Origin: GCA-002728855 sp036340635
Lineage (GTDB): Bacteria > Bacteroidota > Bacteroidia > Flavobacteriales > Flavobacteriaceae
Reading direction: 5' to 3'
Assembly: GCA_036340635.1 (NCBI GenBank)
Contig: JAYYYF010000012.1
Location: forward strand, 1 to 10,713
Length of the DNA: 10,713 nucleotides
A model generated the notes under the pieces. That model was not told the DNA's origin, did no database searches, and saw nothing but the letters and a program-made list of their open reading frames with translations. Below are positions 1-7,370 of this stretch, in pieces. The number at the start of each line of letters is the position of its first letter. The first letter of the stretch is position 1. Both the position numbers and the translations under genes were made by a program.

Positions 1-489
1 GACGGAGATATTATTTATGCGATTAATAAATGCATTGATGTCATAAAGGACTCTGGGTTTTCTAAAGATGAACGATCTTTTTATCTTAAGTTACTTGTAC
101 ATTTTATTGGTGATTTGCATCAACCAATGCACCTTGGAAGAAAAGAAGATCGTGGGGGAAATGATATAAAGATGTTCTGGTTTGGAAGTAACACGAATTT
201 GCACCGTATTTGGGACACTCAAATCATTGAAAGTCATAATATGAGTTATACTGAACTAACAAATGATCTTCCAATTTTTGGACCTGATCAAATAAAAGCT
301 GAAGTCAATAAATCGATTATGGATTGGGTTGAAGAGTCTAGAATTTATACCAACCAAATTTATTTAGAATCACCTCCAAACAAAAAACTAGGGTATGAAT
401 ATAGATATAATAATTTGCCTATTGTTAAATCACAGCTTTATAAAGCTGGTATTAGATTAGCTAGGTTATTGAATGAAATTTTTGAATAG
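1..489 (+). CDS. S1/P1-family zinc nuclease, 3' part
   Basis: The first 162 residues visible (frame 1, open from base 1) are the C-terminal part of an S1/P1 nuclease, a trinuclear-zinc phosphodiesterase that cuts single-stranded DNA and RNA and is normally exported to the periplasm. The zinc signature is clear. HFIGDLHQPMH (from base 109) holds the His, Asp and His that match P1 nuclease His116, Asp120 and His126. GGND follows, and NLHRIWD (from base 199) holds the His and Asp matching His149 and Asp153. The end, KSQLYKAGIRLARLLNEIF, is the usual closing helix of bacterial members. The N-terminus, with the signal peptide, the Trp/His zinc ligands and the start codon, lies upstream of the window. 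Its TAG stop touches the stop of htpG on the other strand. The likely role is nucleic-acid scavenging, which is inferred from the family. Confidence 0.9.
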   Translation, partial: DGDIIYAINKCIDVIKDSGFSKDERSFYLKLLVHFIGDLHQPMHLGRKEDRGGNDIKMFWFGSNTNLHRIWDTQIIESHNMSYTELTNDLPIFGPDQIKAEVNKSIMDWVEESRIYTNQIYLESPPNKKLGYEYRYNNLPIVKSQLYKAGIRLARLLNEIFE

Positions 490-2367
490 CTACTTTACCA
501 TTTTAAGGCTACGATTTATAAAGTCTGTAAGTTCTTCTCCTTTTAGAAGATTTTGAGATAATTTAGCCAGATCTAAAGCCTGATTAATTAAATTCTCCCT
601 CTTTTTAGGTGTTTTTGTACTCAATATTTGACCAACTAGCATATGATTGGTATTGACCAAGAGAGTATACATTTCAGGGAAACTACCCATCATTCCGCCA
701 CCTGTTTGTTGCATTTCTTTCATTCTCCTCATAAATTCAGGTTGGATCAAAACAAAAGGCATTGCTTTACTATCCATTGACTCAAGTTTGACTGTATATT
801 TGTCTGAAGGGACAACCTTTTCAATTAAAGGCTTTAATTTCTCCTTTTCCTTATCTGATAACTTTGAAGTAACATTTTCATCTTTTTTGATCAAATTTTC
901 AATTGAATCTCCATCTACTCTTGCAAATGAAATTTTTTCTTTTTTAGTTTCTAATTTTTGTATCAAATGAGAAATAATTGGAGAGTCAAGCAATAAAACT
1001 TTATAACTTTTTTCTTCTGCAGCTTTAATATAGCTATGCTGTTCATTGAGATCTGAAGCGTATAATATTACAAGTTTTCCATCTTTATCAGTTTGATTAT
1101 CCTTAATACTTTTTTCTAGCTCATCAAAGGTTAAAAACTCATTTCCCGTAGTAGGGTAAAGTGCAAAAGAATCTGCTTTTTCAAAGAACTTGTCTTCTGT
1201 CAACATTCCATACTCAACAACTACTTTGATATCATTCCATTTCTCTTCATAATTTTTCCTATCTTTTTTAAACAGTGAATTAAGCTTGTCAGCAACTTTA
1301 CGAGTAATGTAGTTACTAATTTTTTTAACAGCTCCATCAGCTTGAAGATAACTCCTAGAAACATTTAATGGAATATCCGGAGAATCTATAACACCTCTTA
1401 AAAGAGTTAAGAATTCAGGCACAATTCCTTCAACATTATCTGTAACGAAGACTTGATTTTGGTAGAGTTGAATTTTATCCTTTTGAATATTTAAATCATT
1501 TTTGATTTTTGGGAAATATAATATTCCCGTTAGATTAAAAGGATAATCAACATTTAAGTGGATGTTAAAGAGAGGTTCTTCAAATTGCATTGGATATAAT
1601 TCTCTATAAAAATTCTTATAGTCCTCATCAGATAATTCTGAAGGGTTTTTTGTCCATGCAGGTGAAGAATTATTTATAACATTGTCAACTATCTTAGTTT
1701 TTGGTTTTGCATCTTCTTTTGCATTTTTAGGTAAAGGCAAAGTTTCTTCACGAGTACCAAATTTTATAGGAATAGGCATAAACTTGTTATACTTATTAAG
1801 CAATTCGGATATCTTATTTTCTTCTAAGAATTCTTTGGAATCCTTATTGATATGAAGTATAATTTCAGTTCCTCTGTCTTTTTTGTCAGTTTTTTTTAGA
1901 GAAAATTCTGGAGAACCGTCACATTCCCAATGCGCAGCAGGTTCATTTTTGTAGGATTTTGTGAGTATTTCTACTTTATCGGCAACCATAAAAGAGGAAT
2001 AGAAACCTAGACCAAAATGACCAATAATTCCAGCATCTTTTTCAGAGTCTTTGTATTTTTCAAGAAATTCTTCTGCTCCTGAAAACGCAACTTCATTAAT
2101 ATATTTTGCAACTTCTTTTGAAGTCATTCCAATTCCTTGATCTATTACATGTAGCTTTTTCGCTTTTTTATCAATTGTTACTTCGATTTTTAGATCTCCT
2201 ATTTCTCCTTTAATTTCGCCAAGGCTACTGAGATGTTTCAATTTATTTGAAGCATCAGTTGCATTGGAAATAAGTTCTCTTAAGAAGATCTCATGATCGC
2301 TATAAAGAAATTTTTTGATTAGAGGGAAGATATTTTCTACAGAAACATTTATTTTACCTTTTGCCAT
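490..2367 (-). CDS. htpG: Molecular chaperone HtpG (bacterial Hsp90)
   Basis: This is a 625-residue cytosolic ATP-dependent chaperone, close in length to E. coli HtpG (624). The N-terminal GHKL ATPase domain (about 1-215) shows ELISNATDASNKL with Glu31 and Asn35, DQGIGMT (76-82, nucleotide-binding Asp76) and the lid glycine motif GHFGLGF (116-122). RGTEIILHI follows near 165. The middle domain carries YPMQFEEPLFNIHLNVDYPF, YQNQVFVTDN and the conserved segment around SPDIPLNVSRS, whose Arg is in the position of the ATP-contacting arginine. The C-terminal dimerisation domain contains the methionine-rich amphipathic stretch MRRMKEMQQTGGGMMG. The start MAKGKINVS is typical for the phylum, and no better upstream start exists. 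The gene reads leftward from a divergent spacer shared with the KAS III gene. No HrcA-type CIRCE element is visible upstream, so heat regulation, if any, must act another way. Confidence 0.98.
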   Translation of the reverse strand: MAKGKINVSVENIFPLIKKFLYSDHEIFLRELISNATDASNKLKHLSSLGEIKGEIGDLKIEVTIDKKAKKLHVIDQGIGMTSKEVAKYINEVAFSGAEEFLEKYKDSEKDAGIIGHFGLGFYSSFMVADKVEILTKSYKNEPAAHWECDGSPEFSLKKTDKKDRGTEIILHINKDSKEFLEENKISELLNKYNKFMPIPIKFGTREETLPLPKNAKEDAKPKTKIVDNVINNSSPAWTKNPSELSDEDYKNFYRELYPMQFEEPLFNIHLNVDYPFNLTGILYFPKIKNDLNIQKDKIQLYQNQVFVTDNVEGIVPEFLTLLRGVIDSPDIPLNVSRSYLQADGAVKKISNYITRKVADKLNSLFKKDRKNYEEKWNDIKVVVEYGMLTEDKFFEKADSFALYPTTGNEFLTFDELEKSIKDNQTDKDGKLVILYASDLNEQHSYIKAAEEKSYKVLLLDSPIISHLIQKLETKKEKISFARVDGDSIENLIKKDENVTSKLSDKEKEKLKPLIEKVVPSDKYTVKLESMDSKAMPFVLIQPEFMRRMKEMQQTGGGMMGSFPEMYTLLVNTNHMLVGQILSTKTPKKRENLINQALDLAKLSQNLLKGEELTDFINRSLKMVK

Positions 2368-2404
2368 TTTTTAAGTTTTATTTATTAATTGCAAAAAAAA
2401 TACC

Positions 2405-2442
2405 ATTTGCAAAGAGATGACACATTGACATACTTTGCAAAT
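2405..2442. promoter_or_regulatory. Symmetric divergent promoter-like element
   Basis: The htpG/KAS III spacer holds a perfect inverted repeat with 10-base arms: ATTTGCAAAG at 2405-2414 and CTTTGCAAAT at 2433-2442. Each arm contains the 8-base palindrome TTTGCAAA. Read rightward, TTTG at 2406-2409 could be a -33 box and the octamer ending TTTG at 2430-2437 a -7 box, 20 bases apart. Read leftward, TTTG (2441-2438) and the octamer ending TTTG (2417-2410) have the same 20-base spacing. The -7 octamers match TAnnTTTG only in their TTTG half. The alternative is a pair of operator sites for a dimeric regulator. The symmetry is seen; the promoter role is inferred. Confidence 0.45.
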
Positions 2443-2517
2443 ATTTATCCCTAAAGATTTTAAAAATAAAATAATTTATCAAATGATTTACCTAAATTGC
2501 ATTTAAACAATTTCTTT

Positions 2518-3528
2518 ATGTATAACTCAAAAATATCAGGTTTAGGAATGTTTGTTCCCGAAAACATTGTCACCAATGATGATTTAACCATTTTAATGGA
2601 TACCTCTGATGATTGGATAAAAGAAAGGACAGGTATAAGTGAGAGAAGACATATTAAGAAAGGAGATGGAAATACAACAGCAATTATGGGGGTTAAAGCA
2701 GCTAAAATTGCGATTGATCGAGCCAATATATCTCCAGATGATATTGAATTGATTTTGTTTGCAACACTTAGTCCTGATTATTACTTTCCTGGATCGGGAG
2801 TTTTGGTTCAAGAGAAATTGTCTATAAAGGATTGTCCCGCAATGGATATAAGGAATCAATGTTCAGGTTTTATATATGGTCTTGCTACTGCTGATCAATT
2901 TATAAAATCTGGAATGTATGAAAATGTATTAGTGATCGGATCAGAAAATCATTCTGGTGGACTAGATTTTTCAACTAGAGGTAGAGATGTTTCTGTAATT
3001 TTTGGTGATGGGGCTGGAGCTGCTGTAGTTTCTCGCGAGGCTGACAATAAAAAGGGAATTCTTTCATCTCATCTTCACTCGGAAGGGAAGCATGCTGAAG
3101 AACTATCTTTGATAGGGCCGAGTACTAATAGGTGGGTTCCAGAAATTATTGAGGCTAACGATCCAGAAGATATTTCTTATTATCCTTACATGAATGGTCA
3201 ATTTGTTTTTAAAAATGCCGTTGTTCGTTTTGAGCAAGTTATTTTGGAGGGATTGAAGAAAAATGATTTAGCTCCTGAAGATATTGACCTTTTAATCCCT
3301 CATCAAGCTAATCTTAGAATTTCACAATTTGTTCAAAGAAAGTTTGGACTCAAAGATGATCAAGTTTACAACAATATTGAAAAATATGGTAATACAACTG
3401 CTGCATCAATTCCTATTGCACTAACTGAAGCATGGGAATTTGGCAAAATTAATTCTGGAGATAATATTGTTTTAGCAGCATTTGGGAGTGGGTTTACATG
3501 GGGGAGCCTAATTATTAACTGGCAATGA
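2518..3528 (+). CDS. fabH: 3-oxoacyl-ACP synthase III family (KAS III / FabH-type)
   Basis: This 336-residue thiolase-fold enzyme condenses an acyl-CoA starter (acetyl-CoA in classical FabH) with malonyl-ACP to begin fatty-acid synthesis. The catalytic triad is present: Cys115 in NQCSG, His262 in PHQANLR and Asn292 in YGNTTAASIP. The N-terminal TSDDWIKERTGISERRH and C-terminal GSGFTWGSLIINW motifs are those of the family, and the length is usual. I take ATG at 2518 as the start, because the protein then opens MYNSKISGLG like flavobacterial relatives. An in-frame TTG 21 bases upstream adds only an unconserved hydrophobic heptapeptide. The gene is not in an rpmF-plsX-fabH setting, so it may be a paralogue with another starter or product. 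The stop overlaps the next gene as ATGA, which suggests translational coupling. Confidence 0.9.
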   Translation: MYNSKISGLGMFVPENIVTNDDLTILMDTSDDWIKERTGISERRHIKKGDGNTTAIMGVKAAKIAIDRANISPDDIELILFATLSPDYYFPGSGVLVQEKLSIKDCPAMDIRNQCSGFIYGLATADQFIKSGMYENVLVIGSENHSGGLDFSTRGRDVSVIFGDGAGAAVVSREADNKKGILSSHLHSEGKHAEELSLIGPSTNRWVPEIIEANDPEDISYYPYMNGQFVFKNAVVRFEQVILEGLKKNDLAPEDIDLLIPHQANLRISQFVQRKFGLKDDQVYNNIEKYGNTTAASIPIALTEAWEFGKINSGDNIVLAAFGSGFTWGSLIINWQ

Positions 3529-3887
3529 AAACTCTTGTTTTGGGAGCTTCTTTTAATACAGATAGGTTTTCAAACAAAGTCATAGTTAAGTTAATTGATT
3601 CTGGTCATGAAGTATTTGCAATTGGATCTAAAAAAGGAAAAATTTCAGAGGTGTTTATTCATAATCACTTTCTCCCACTTAAAAATGTTCATACAGTAAC
3701 AATTTACTTGTCAAAGAAAATTCAAAAACTTTACTATGACTACATTGTTTCATTAAGGCCAAAAAGAGTTTTATTTAATCCTGGAGCAGAAAACATTGAA
3801 CTTTCAAATGTTTTGAACAAACAAGGGATATATTGGGAAAATTCTTGCACTCTTGTTTTACTTTCTACTAATCAATACGAGACCTAA
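3525..3887 (+). CDS. CoA-binding (YccU-like) Rossmann-fold protein
   Basis: This 120-residue protein has the CoA_binding_2 fold found in YccU-type proteins and in the N-terminal part of succinyl-CoA synthetase-like enzymes. Family marks are TLVLGAS with a following Asn and Arg (3-15), the strand GHEVFAIGSKKGKI (27-40), the VHTVTIYL segment (55-62), LRPKRVLFNPGAEN (77-90) and the closing SCTLVLLSTNQY. No catalytic residues are known for such small members, and their cellular role is not established; acyl-CoA sensing or binding is a family-based guess. The start ATG overlaps the KAS III stop (ATGA), so the two are probably co-translated and may share acyl-CoA metabolism. The last 30 bases overlap the end of the convergent symporter gene. 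Confidence 0.85.
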   Translation: MKTLVLGASFNTDRFSNKVIVKLIDSGHEVFAIGSKKGKISEVFIHNHFLPLKNVHTVTIYLSKKIQKLYYDYIVSLRPKRVLFNPGAENIELSNVLNKQGIYWENSCTLVLLSTNQYET

Positions 3888-5318
3888 AAAAGTTATTAAT
3901 CCATTTATAGGTAATAATTCATAACCAATTTCATATCCGCCTAAAAATTCCTTATTTAAATTCCCAATAAAAAAAACTGATAAAATTGATACAATAACCA
4001 CAAACCAAACATATCTATCATTTATCTTATAAGGGGTGAAAATACCAAATGAAAAAAGCCCTAATAAAGGTCCGTAGGTATAAGATGCTATAGTTAATAA
4101 TCCATCAATAACATTTCTGTCTAAATAATATTTAAAAATTATAACTACTAAAATTAAGAGACAGCTCATTAAAATATGTACTATTTTTCTAATCTTTTTC
4201 TGCTTCTCTTTTACTACTTTTTCAAGTTTTAAAAAATCTAGGCTAAATGAAGTAGTAAGAGAGGTTAGAGCACTATCTGCACTACTGTATGCAGCTGCAA
4301 TGAGGCCAAGAATAAAAGTTACTCCAACCGCAACTCCTAAATCTCCATTTAAAGCAATCTCTGGAAATAACAAATCAGTTTTTGGAGATCCATCCATTAA
4401 AGGTATTTGAATGTTATTTTTTTGAGAATAAATATATATAAGAGCACCTACCAATAAAAAAAGGAATGTCACAATTACCAAGACAAAACTGAAAACAATC
4501 ATGTTTTTTTGAGCTTCTTTTAAGTTTCTACAAGTCAAGTTTTTTTGCATCATGTCTTGGTCCAGTCCAGTCATACATATGGTTATAAATACACCACCAA
4601 TAAAGTGTTTGAAGAAATTATTCCTTACTAGAAAATCATCTAGAACAAAAATTTTATTGTATTGATTAAATTCATCAGATATAATTAAATCTGTAAAATC
4701 CAGTTGTAAAGATTTGTTTATAAAAATTAAGGTCACCGAAACAGATATTATCATTAATAATGTTTGCAGTGTATCTGTCCATACTATGGTTTTAATACCA
4801 CCTCTTTGAGTATATATCCATATTAATACAATTGATATTACAACAGTTATTTCAAAGGGGATTCCCCAGGAATCAAAAATAAATTGTTGCATTACAATGG
4901 CAACTAAAAATAGCCTAAAGCTAGCACCTAGAACTCTAGATATAAAAAAAGAAGTTGCTCCGACAAGATGACTATTTCTTCCAAAACGAATTCTTAAATA
5001 TTCATAAATTGAAGTCAATCTATGATTATAATATATTGGAAGTAACATATAAGCTACAAAAAAATATCCGACAAGATATCCTATAACTACTTGGAAATAA
5101 GTGAATTCAGATGAACCTACCCATCCAGGGACAGAGATAAAAGTTACACCAGATAGAGAAGCTCCAACCATTCCGAAGGCAACTAAATACCATGGAGAAC
5201 TTTTATTTGCGGTAAAAAATGTAGCATTATCATCTTTTTTGCTAGTAAAAAAGGAAATTATGAGTAATACTACGAAATAGCAAAGAATTATAGTTAAGAT
5301 GAATCCAGGAGTAATCAT
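3858..5318 (-). CDS. Sodium:solute symporter (SSS family)
   Basis: This 486-residue inner-membrane transporter belongs to the SSS family (TC 2.A.21; LeuT fold), which couples Na+ entry to uptake of a sugar, carboxylate, amino acid or similar solute. Hydrophobic segments fit about 12-13 membrane helices, beginning with residues 3-24. Family regions include GWVGSSEFTYFQ (65-76), the loop MLLPIYYNHRLTSIYEYLRIRFG (91-113), QRGGIKTIVWTDTLQT (171-186) and GLDQDMMQKNLTCRN (251-265). AAAYSSADSALTSLTTSFSLDF (341-362) contains the Ser pair expected at the Na2 site by analogy with vSGLT. A lysine-rich cytosolic loop covers 364-378. The substrate cannot be read from the sequence, and no catabolic genes lie nearby. 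The ATG start at 5318 is preceded by a perfect TATATTTG box. Confidence 0.93.
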   Translation of the reverse strand: MITPGFILTIILCYFVVLLIISFFTSKKDDNATFFTANKSSPWYLVAFGMVGASLSGVTFISVPGWVGSSEFTYFQVVIGYLVGYFFVAYMLLPIYYNHRLTSIYEYLRIRFGRNSHLVGATSFFISRVLGASFRLFLVAIVMQQFIFDSWGIPFEITVVISIVLIWIYTQRGGIKTIVWTDTLQTLLMIISVSVTLIFINKSLQLDFTDLIISDEFNQYNKIFVLDDFLVRNNFFKHFIGGVFITICMTGLDQDMMQKNLTCRNLKEAQKNMIVFSFVLVIVTFLFLLVGALIYIYSQKNNIQIPLMDGSPKTDLLFPEIALNGDLGVAVGVTFILGLIAAAYSSADSALTSLTTSFSLDFLKLEKVVKEKQKKIRKIVHILMSCLLILVVIIFKYYLDRNVIDGLLTIASYTYGPLLGLFSFGIFTPYKINDRYVWFVVIVSILSVFFIGNLNKEFLGGYEIGYELLPINGLITFLGLVLISRK

Positions 5319-5337
5319 TTAGACACGTATTAAAGAC

Positions 5338-5365
5338 CAAATATAAGAATTCATGACTACCAAAA
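5338..5365 (-). promoter_or_regulatory. Putative promoter of the symporter gene
   Basis: On the - strand, TATATTTG (5345-5338) matches the Bacteroidetes -7 consensus TAnnTTTG exactly. Its last base is 20 bases from the ATG, so the leader would be about 15 nucleotides. A TTTTG at 5365-5361 could be the -33 box, but the spacer is only 15 bases, shorter than at the other promoters here. The -7 box is therefore better supported than the -33 box. Confidence 0.5.
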
Positions 5366-5371
5366 TATTTA

Positions 5372-5379
5372 TTACTTTG
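5372..5379 (+). promoter_or_regulatory. Weak -7-like box just before recR
   Basis: TTACTTTG differs from TAnnTTTG at one position and lies only 4 bases before the GTG start of recR. If it is used, transcription would begin at or very near the start codon, giving a leaderless message. No good TTTG box is seen 18-20 bases upstream. It is the only TTTG on the + strand of this 65-base divergent spacer, so recR has no better visible candidate. Confidence 0.25.
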
Positions 5380-5383
5380 CAGA

Positions 5384-6004
5384 GTGGAATTTTCTTCAAA
5401 ATTACTTCAAAGTGCTGTTGATGACATAGCGCAACTTCCTGGGATAGGTAGAAGAACTGCTTTAAGATTGGCATTACATATTTTAAGACTTCCAAAATCT
5501 ACAACTAATCAGTTGGCAAATTCATTAATTAACTTTAGGGAAAAAATAAAATTTTGTGAAATTTGTAATAATTTATCTGACTCTCCAATTTGTGATATAT
5601 GTTCTAGCGATAAAAGAGATAAGGATATTTTATGTGTAGTTCAGGACATAAGAGATGTTATTGCAGTTGAAAACACTCACCAATTCAAAGGTTATTATCA
5701 TGTTTTGGGAGGAATTATTTCCCCTTTAGACGGCTTGGGCCCCCAAGATTTAAACATCGATTCTCTTATTGAAAAAGTACAAAAAGGGAATATAAAGGAA
5801 ATAATATTTGCTTTAAGCTCCACAATGGAAGCTGAAACGACTATTTTTTATTTGTATAAACTTTTGATGAAATATAAAGTTATAGTTTCTGTTATAGCCA
5901 AAGGGATTTCAGTTGGTGATGAGCTGGAATATACAGATGAGCTAACATTGGGGAGAAGTATTATAAAGAGAATTCCATATGAAAATTCAACATTAGAAAA
6001 GTAA
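5384..6004 (+). CDS. recR: Recombination mediator protein RecR
   Basis: This 206-residue RecFOR-pathway protein forms a DNA-clamping ring with RecO and helps load RecA at gaps and breaks. Domains in order are a helix-hairpin-helix with LPGIGRRTALRLALHIL (18-34), a four-cysteine zinc motif (Cys58, 61, 70, 73), a Toprim domain (about 81-175, with QDIRDVIAVENTHQFKG and YHVLGGIISPLDGLGP) and a C-terminal Walker-B-like segment GDELEYTDELTLGRSI. The length is usual. The start is GTG: the protein then opens MEFSSKLLQSAV as in flavobacterial relatives, a TGA closes the frame 30 bases upstream, and no ATG lies between. The gene diverges from the symporter, so it needs its own promoter. No terminator is obvious in the 72 bases before the next gene. 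Confidence 0.97.
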   Translation: MEFSSKLLQSAVDDIAQLPGIGRRTALRLALHILRLPKSTTNQLANSLINFREKIKFCEICNNLSDSPICDICSSDKRDKDILCVVQDIRDVIAVENTHQFKGYYHVLGGIISPLDGLGPQDLNIDSLIEKVQKGNIKEIIFALSSTMEAETTIFYLYKLLMKYKVIVSVIAKGISVGDELEYTDELTLGRSIIKRIPYENSTLEK

Positions 6005-6029
6005 ATTTTTTTTGTAAATCATTTTAAAC

Positions 6030-6059
6030 ATTGAATAGTCTATAAATTTGATATTTTTG
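6030..6059 (+). promoter_or_regulatory. Putative promoter of the E2-exonuclease-FAH-PncC cluster
   Basis: ATTG (6030-6033), an 18-base spacer, then TATTTTTG (6052-6059), an exact fit to TAnnTTTG, 17 bases before the ATG of the E2 gene. A second exact TAnnTTTG, TAAATTTG at 6043-6050, lacks a well-spaced upstream box. The 18-base spacer is the same as in the rpmB promoter candidate. Confidence 0.55.
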
Positions 6060-6076
6060 TTTCATAGACTCAAGTT

Positions 6077-7369
6077 ATGGGAAAGTATTTTTTAAAACTT
6101 CCAAAAATGGGTGAAAGCATTGCAGAAGCAACCCTAGTTAAATGGCTCAAGGAAGTTGGTGAAGTTATAGATGTCGATGAGTCTGTTGTTGAGATTGCAA
6201 CTGACAAGGTTGATTCTGATATCCCTTCAGAGGTTAAGGGTGTTTTGAAAGAAAAGAAATTTTCTGAAAATGACGTTATTAAGATAGGAGAGATTATAGG
6301 AGTTATTGAAACAGATAGGGATGATGATGTAAATGAAGAAACAGAAAAAGAAATAGAAGAAGAATCGATTAATGTTCCTTTTTTAGAATCTGAAATGGAG
6401 CCAATAATTTCTTTTGAAAAAAACAAAAATGATGAATTAGAAACACAATCTCTACAAAATAATTTGGCCAAAAAGTTTTTTTCTCCATTGGTAAAAAATA
6501 TTGCTAAAAAGGAAAATATTGATGCAAAAGAACTTGAGAAAATTCCTGGGACAGGGAAAAATGGAAGAGTCACTAAAAAAGACATTTTATCATATATTAA
6601 TTCAAGACAACTCAATTTTTCTCAAGACATAAACTTGTATGAAGATATAGCATTAGGAACTCAAGACAAAGTAATTGAAATGTCAAGAATGGCAAAGTTG
6701 ACTGCTACAAATATGATAGAAAGCAAACAAACTTCAGCTCATGTTCAATCTTTTGTTGAAGCAGATGTAACGGATTTATGGAATTGGAGAGAAAAAGTAA
6801 AAAATGCTTTCCAGACTAGAGAAGGTGAAAAATTGACTTTCACGCCCCTTTTTATAACGGCTTTAATTAAGGCAATAAAAGATTTTCCTTTGCTCAATAG
6901 TTCAGTTGATGGGGACAAAATTGTTCAGAAAAGATCTATAAATATTTCTATGGCAACAGCTCTTACTGATGGAAATTTAATTGTTCCTGTTATTCATAAT
7001 GCTGATCATTTAAACCTTGTAGGACTCGCTAAAGCAGTTAATGACCTAGCTTCTAGAGCGAGAAATCAATCCTTGAAACCAGAAGAAGTTCAGGGAGGAA
7101 CTTTTACTATAACTAATGTTGGCAATTTTGGGTCTTTGATGGGAACACCAATAATTAATCAGCCTCAAGTTGGAATTGTTGCTGTTGGCTTGATTAGAAA
7201 GGTTCCTGCGGTTATAGAAACTCCGGAGGGCGATTTTATAGGGATAAGAAGAAAAGTTATGCTTTCACACACCTATGACCATAGAATTATCAATGGCGCA
7301 ATGGGGGGTAATTTTGTTAAAAAAATGGCTGATTATCTCTATCAGTGGGATAAAAATTTAATACTCTAA
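6077..7369 (+). CDS. 2-oxo acid dehydrogenase E2 (dihydrolipoamide acyltransferase)
   Basis: This is the 430-residue core subunit of a 2-oxo acid dehydrogenase complex, which moves an acyl group from E1 through a lipoyl arm to CoA. One lipoyl domain (1-78) carries the lipoylated Lys44 in EIATDKVDSDIPS. A strongly acidic linker (79-108) follows, then a peripheral-subunit-binding domain (about 134-174, IPGTGKNGRVTKKDIL), then the catalytic domain (about 195-430) with LIVPVI, FTITNVGNFGS and YDHRIINGAMGG. His402 is the catalytic histidine. The usual DHRxxDG Asp is Asn406 here. The branched-chain type is my best guess, because such single-lipoyl E2s of this phylum are often annotated so; pyruvate or 2-oxoglutarate cannot be excluded. 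No E1 or E3 gene is adjacent. The ATG start is supported by the promoter just upstream. Confidence 0.93.
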   Translation: MGKYFLKLPKMGESIAEATLVKWLKEVGEVIDVDESVVEIATDKVDSDIPSEVKGVLKEKKFSENDVIKIGEIIGVIETDRDDDVNEETEKEIEEESINVPFLESEMEPIISFEKNKNDELETQSLQNNLAKKFFSPLVKNIAKKENIDAKELEKIPGTGKNGRVTKKDILSYINSRQLNFSQDINLYEDIALGTQDKVIEMSRMAKLTATNMIESKQTSAHVQSFVEADVTDLWNWREKVKNAFQTREGEKLTFTPLFITALIKAIKDFPLLNSSVDGDKIVQKRSINISMATALTDGNLIVPVIHNADHLNLVGLAKAVNDLASRARNQSLKPEEVQGGTFTITNVGNFGSLMGTPIINQPQVGIVAVGLIRKVPAVIETPEGDFIGIRRKVMLSHTYDHRIINGAMGGNFVKKMADYLYQWDKNLIL

Positions 7370-7370
7370 T

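Noticed and set aside
647..970. Open frame on the + strand inside htpG
   Set aside because: It is antisense to the well-conserved htpG C-terminal domain, with no recognisable protein and no promoter-like box.
2497..2517. TTG start giving a longer KAS III protein
   Set aside because: The seven extra residues are not seen in relatives as I know them. ATG at 2518 gives the usual opening MYNSKISGLG.
2460..2859. Two open frames on the - strand over the start of the KAS III gene
   Set aside because: Both are antisense to conserved KAS III codons and have no family features.
6005..6042. Possible terminator after recR
   Set aside because: The region is T-rich, but I find no stem with more than a few A/T pairs.
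6070..6615. Ser/Phe-rich open frame on the - strand
   Set aside because: It is antisense to the lipoyl and linker region of the E2 gene. The serine richness is the reverse reading of Glu/Lys-rich codons, and no family resemblance is seen.
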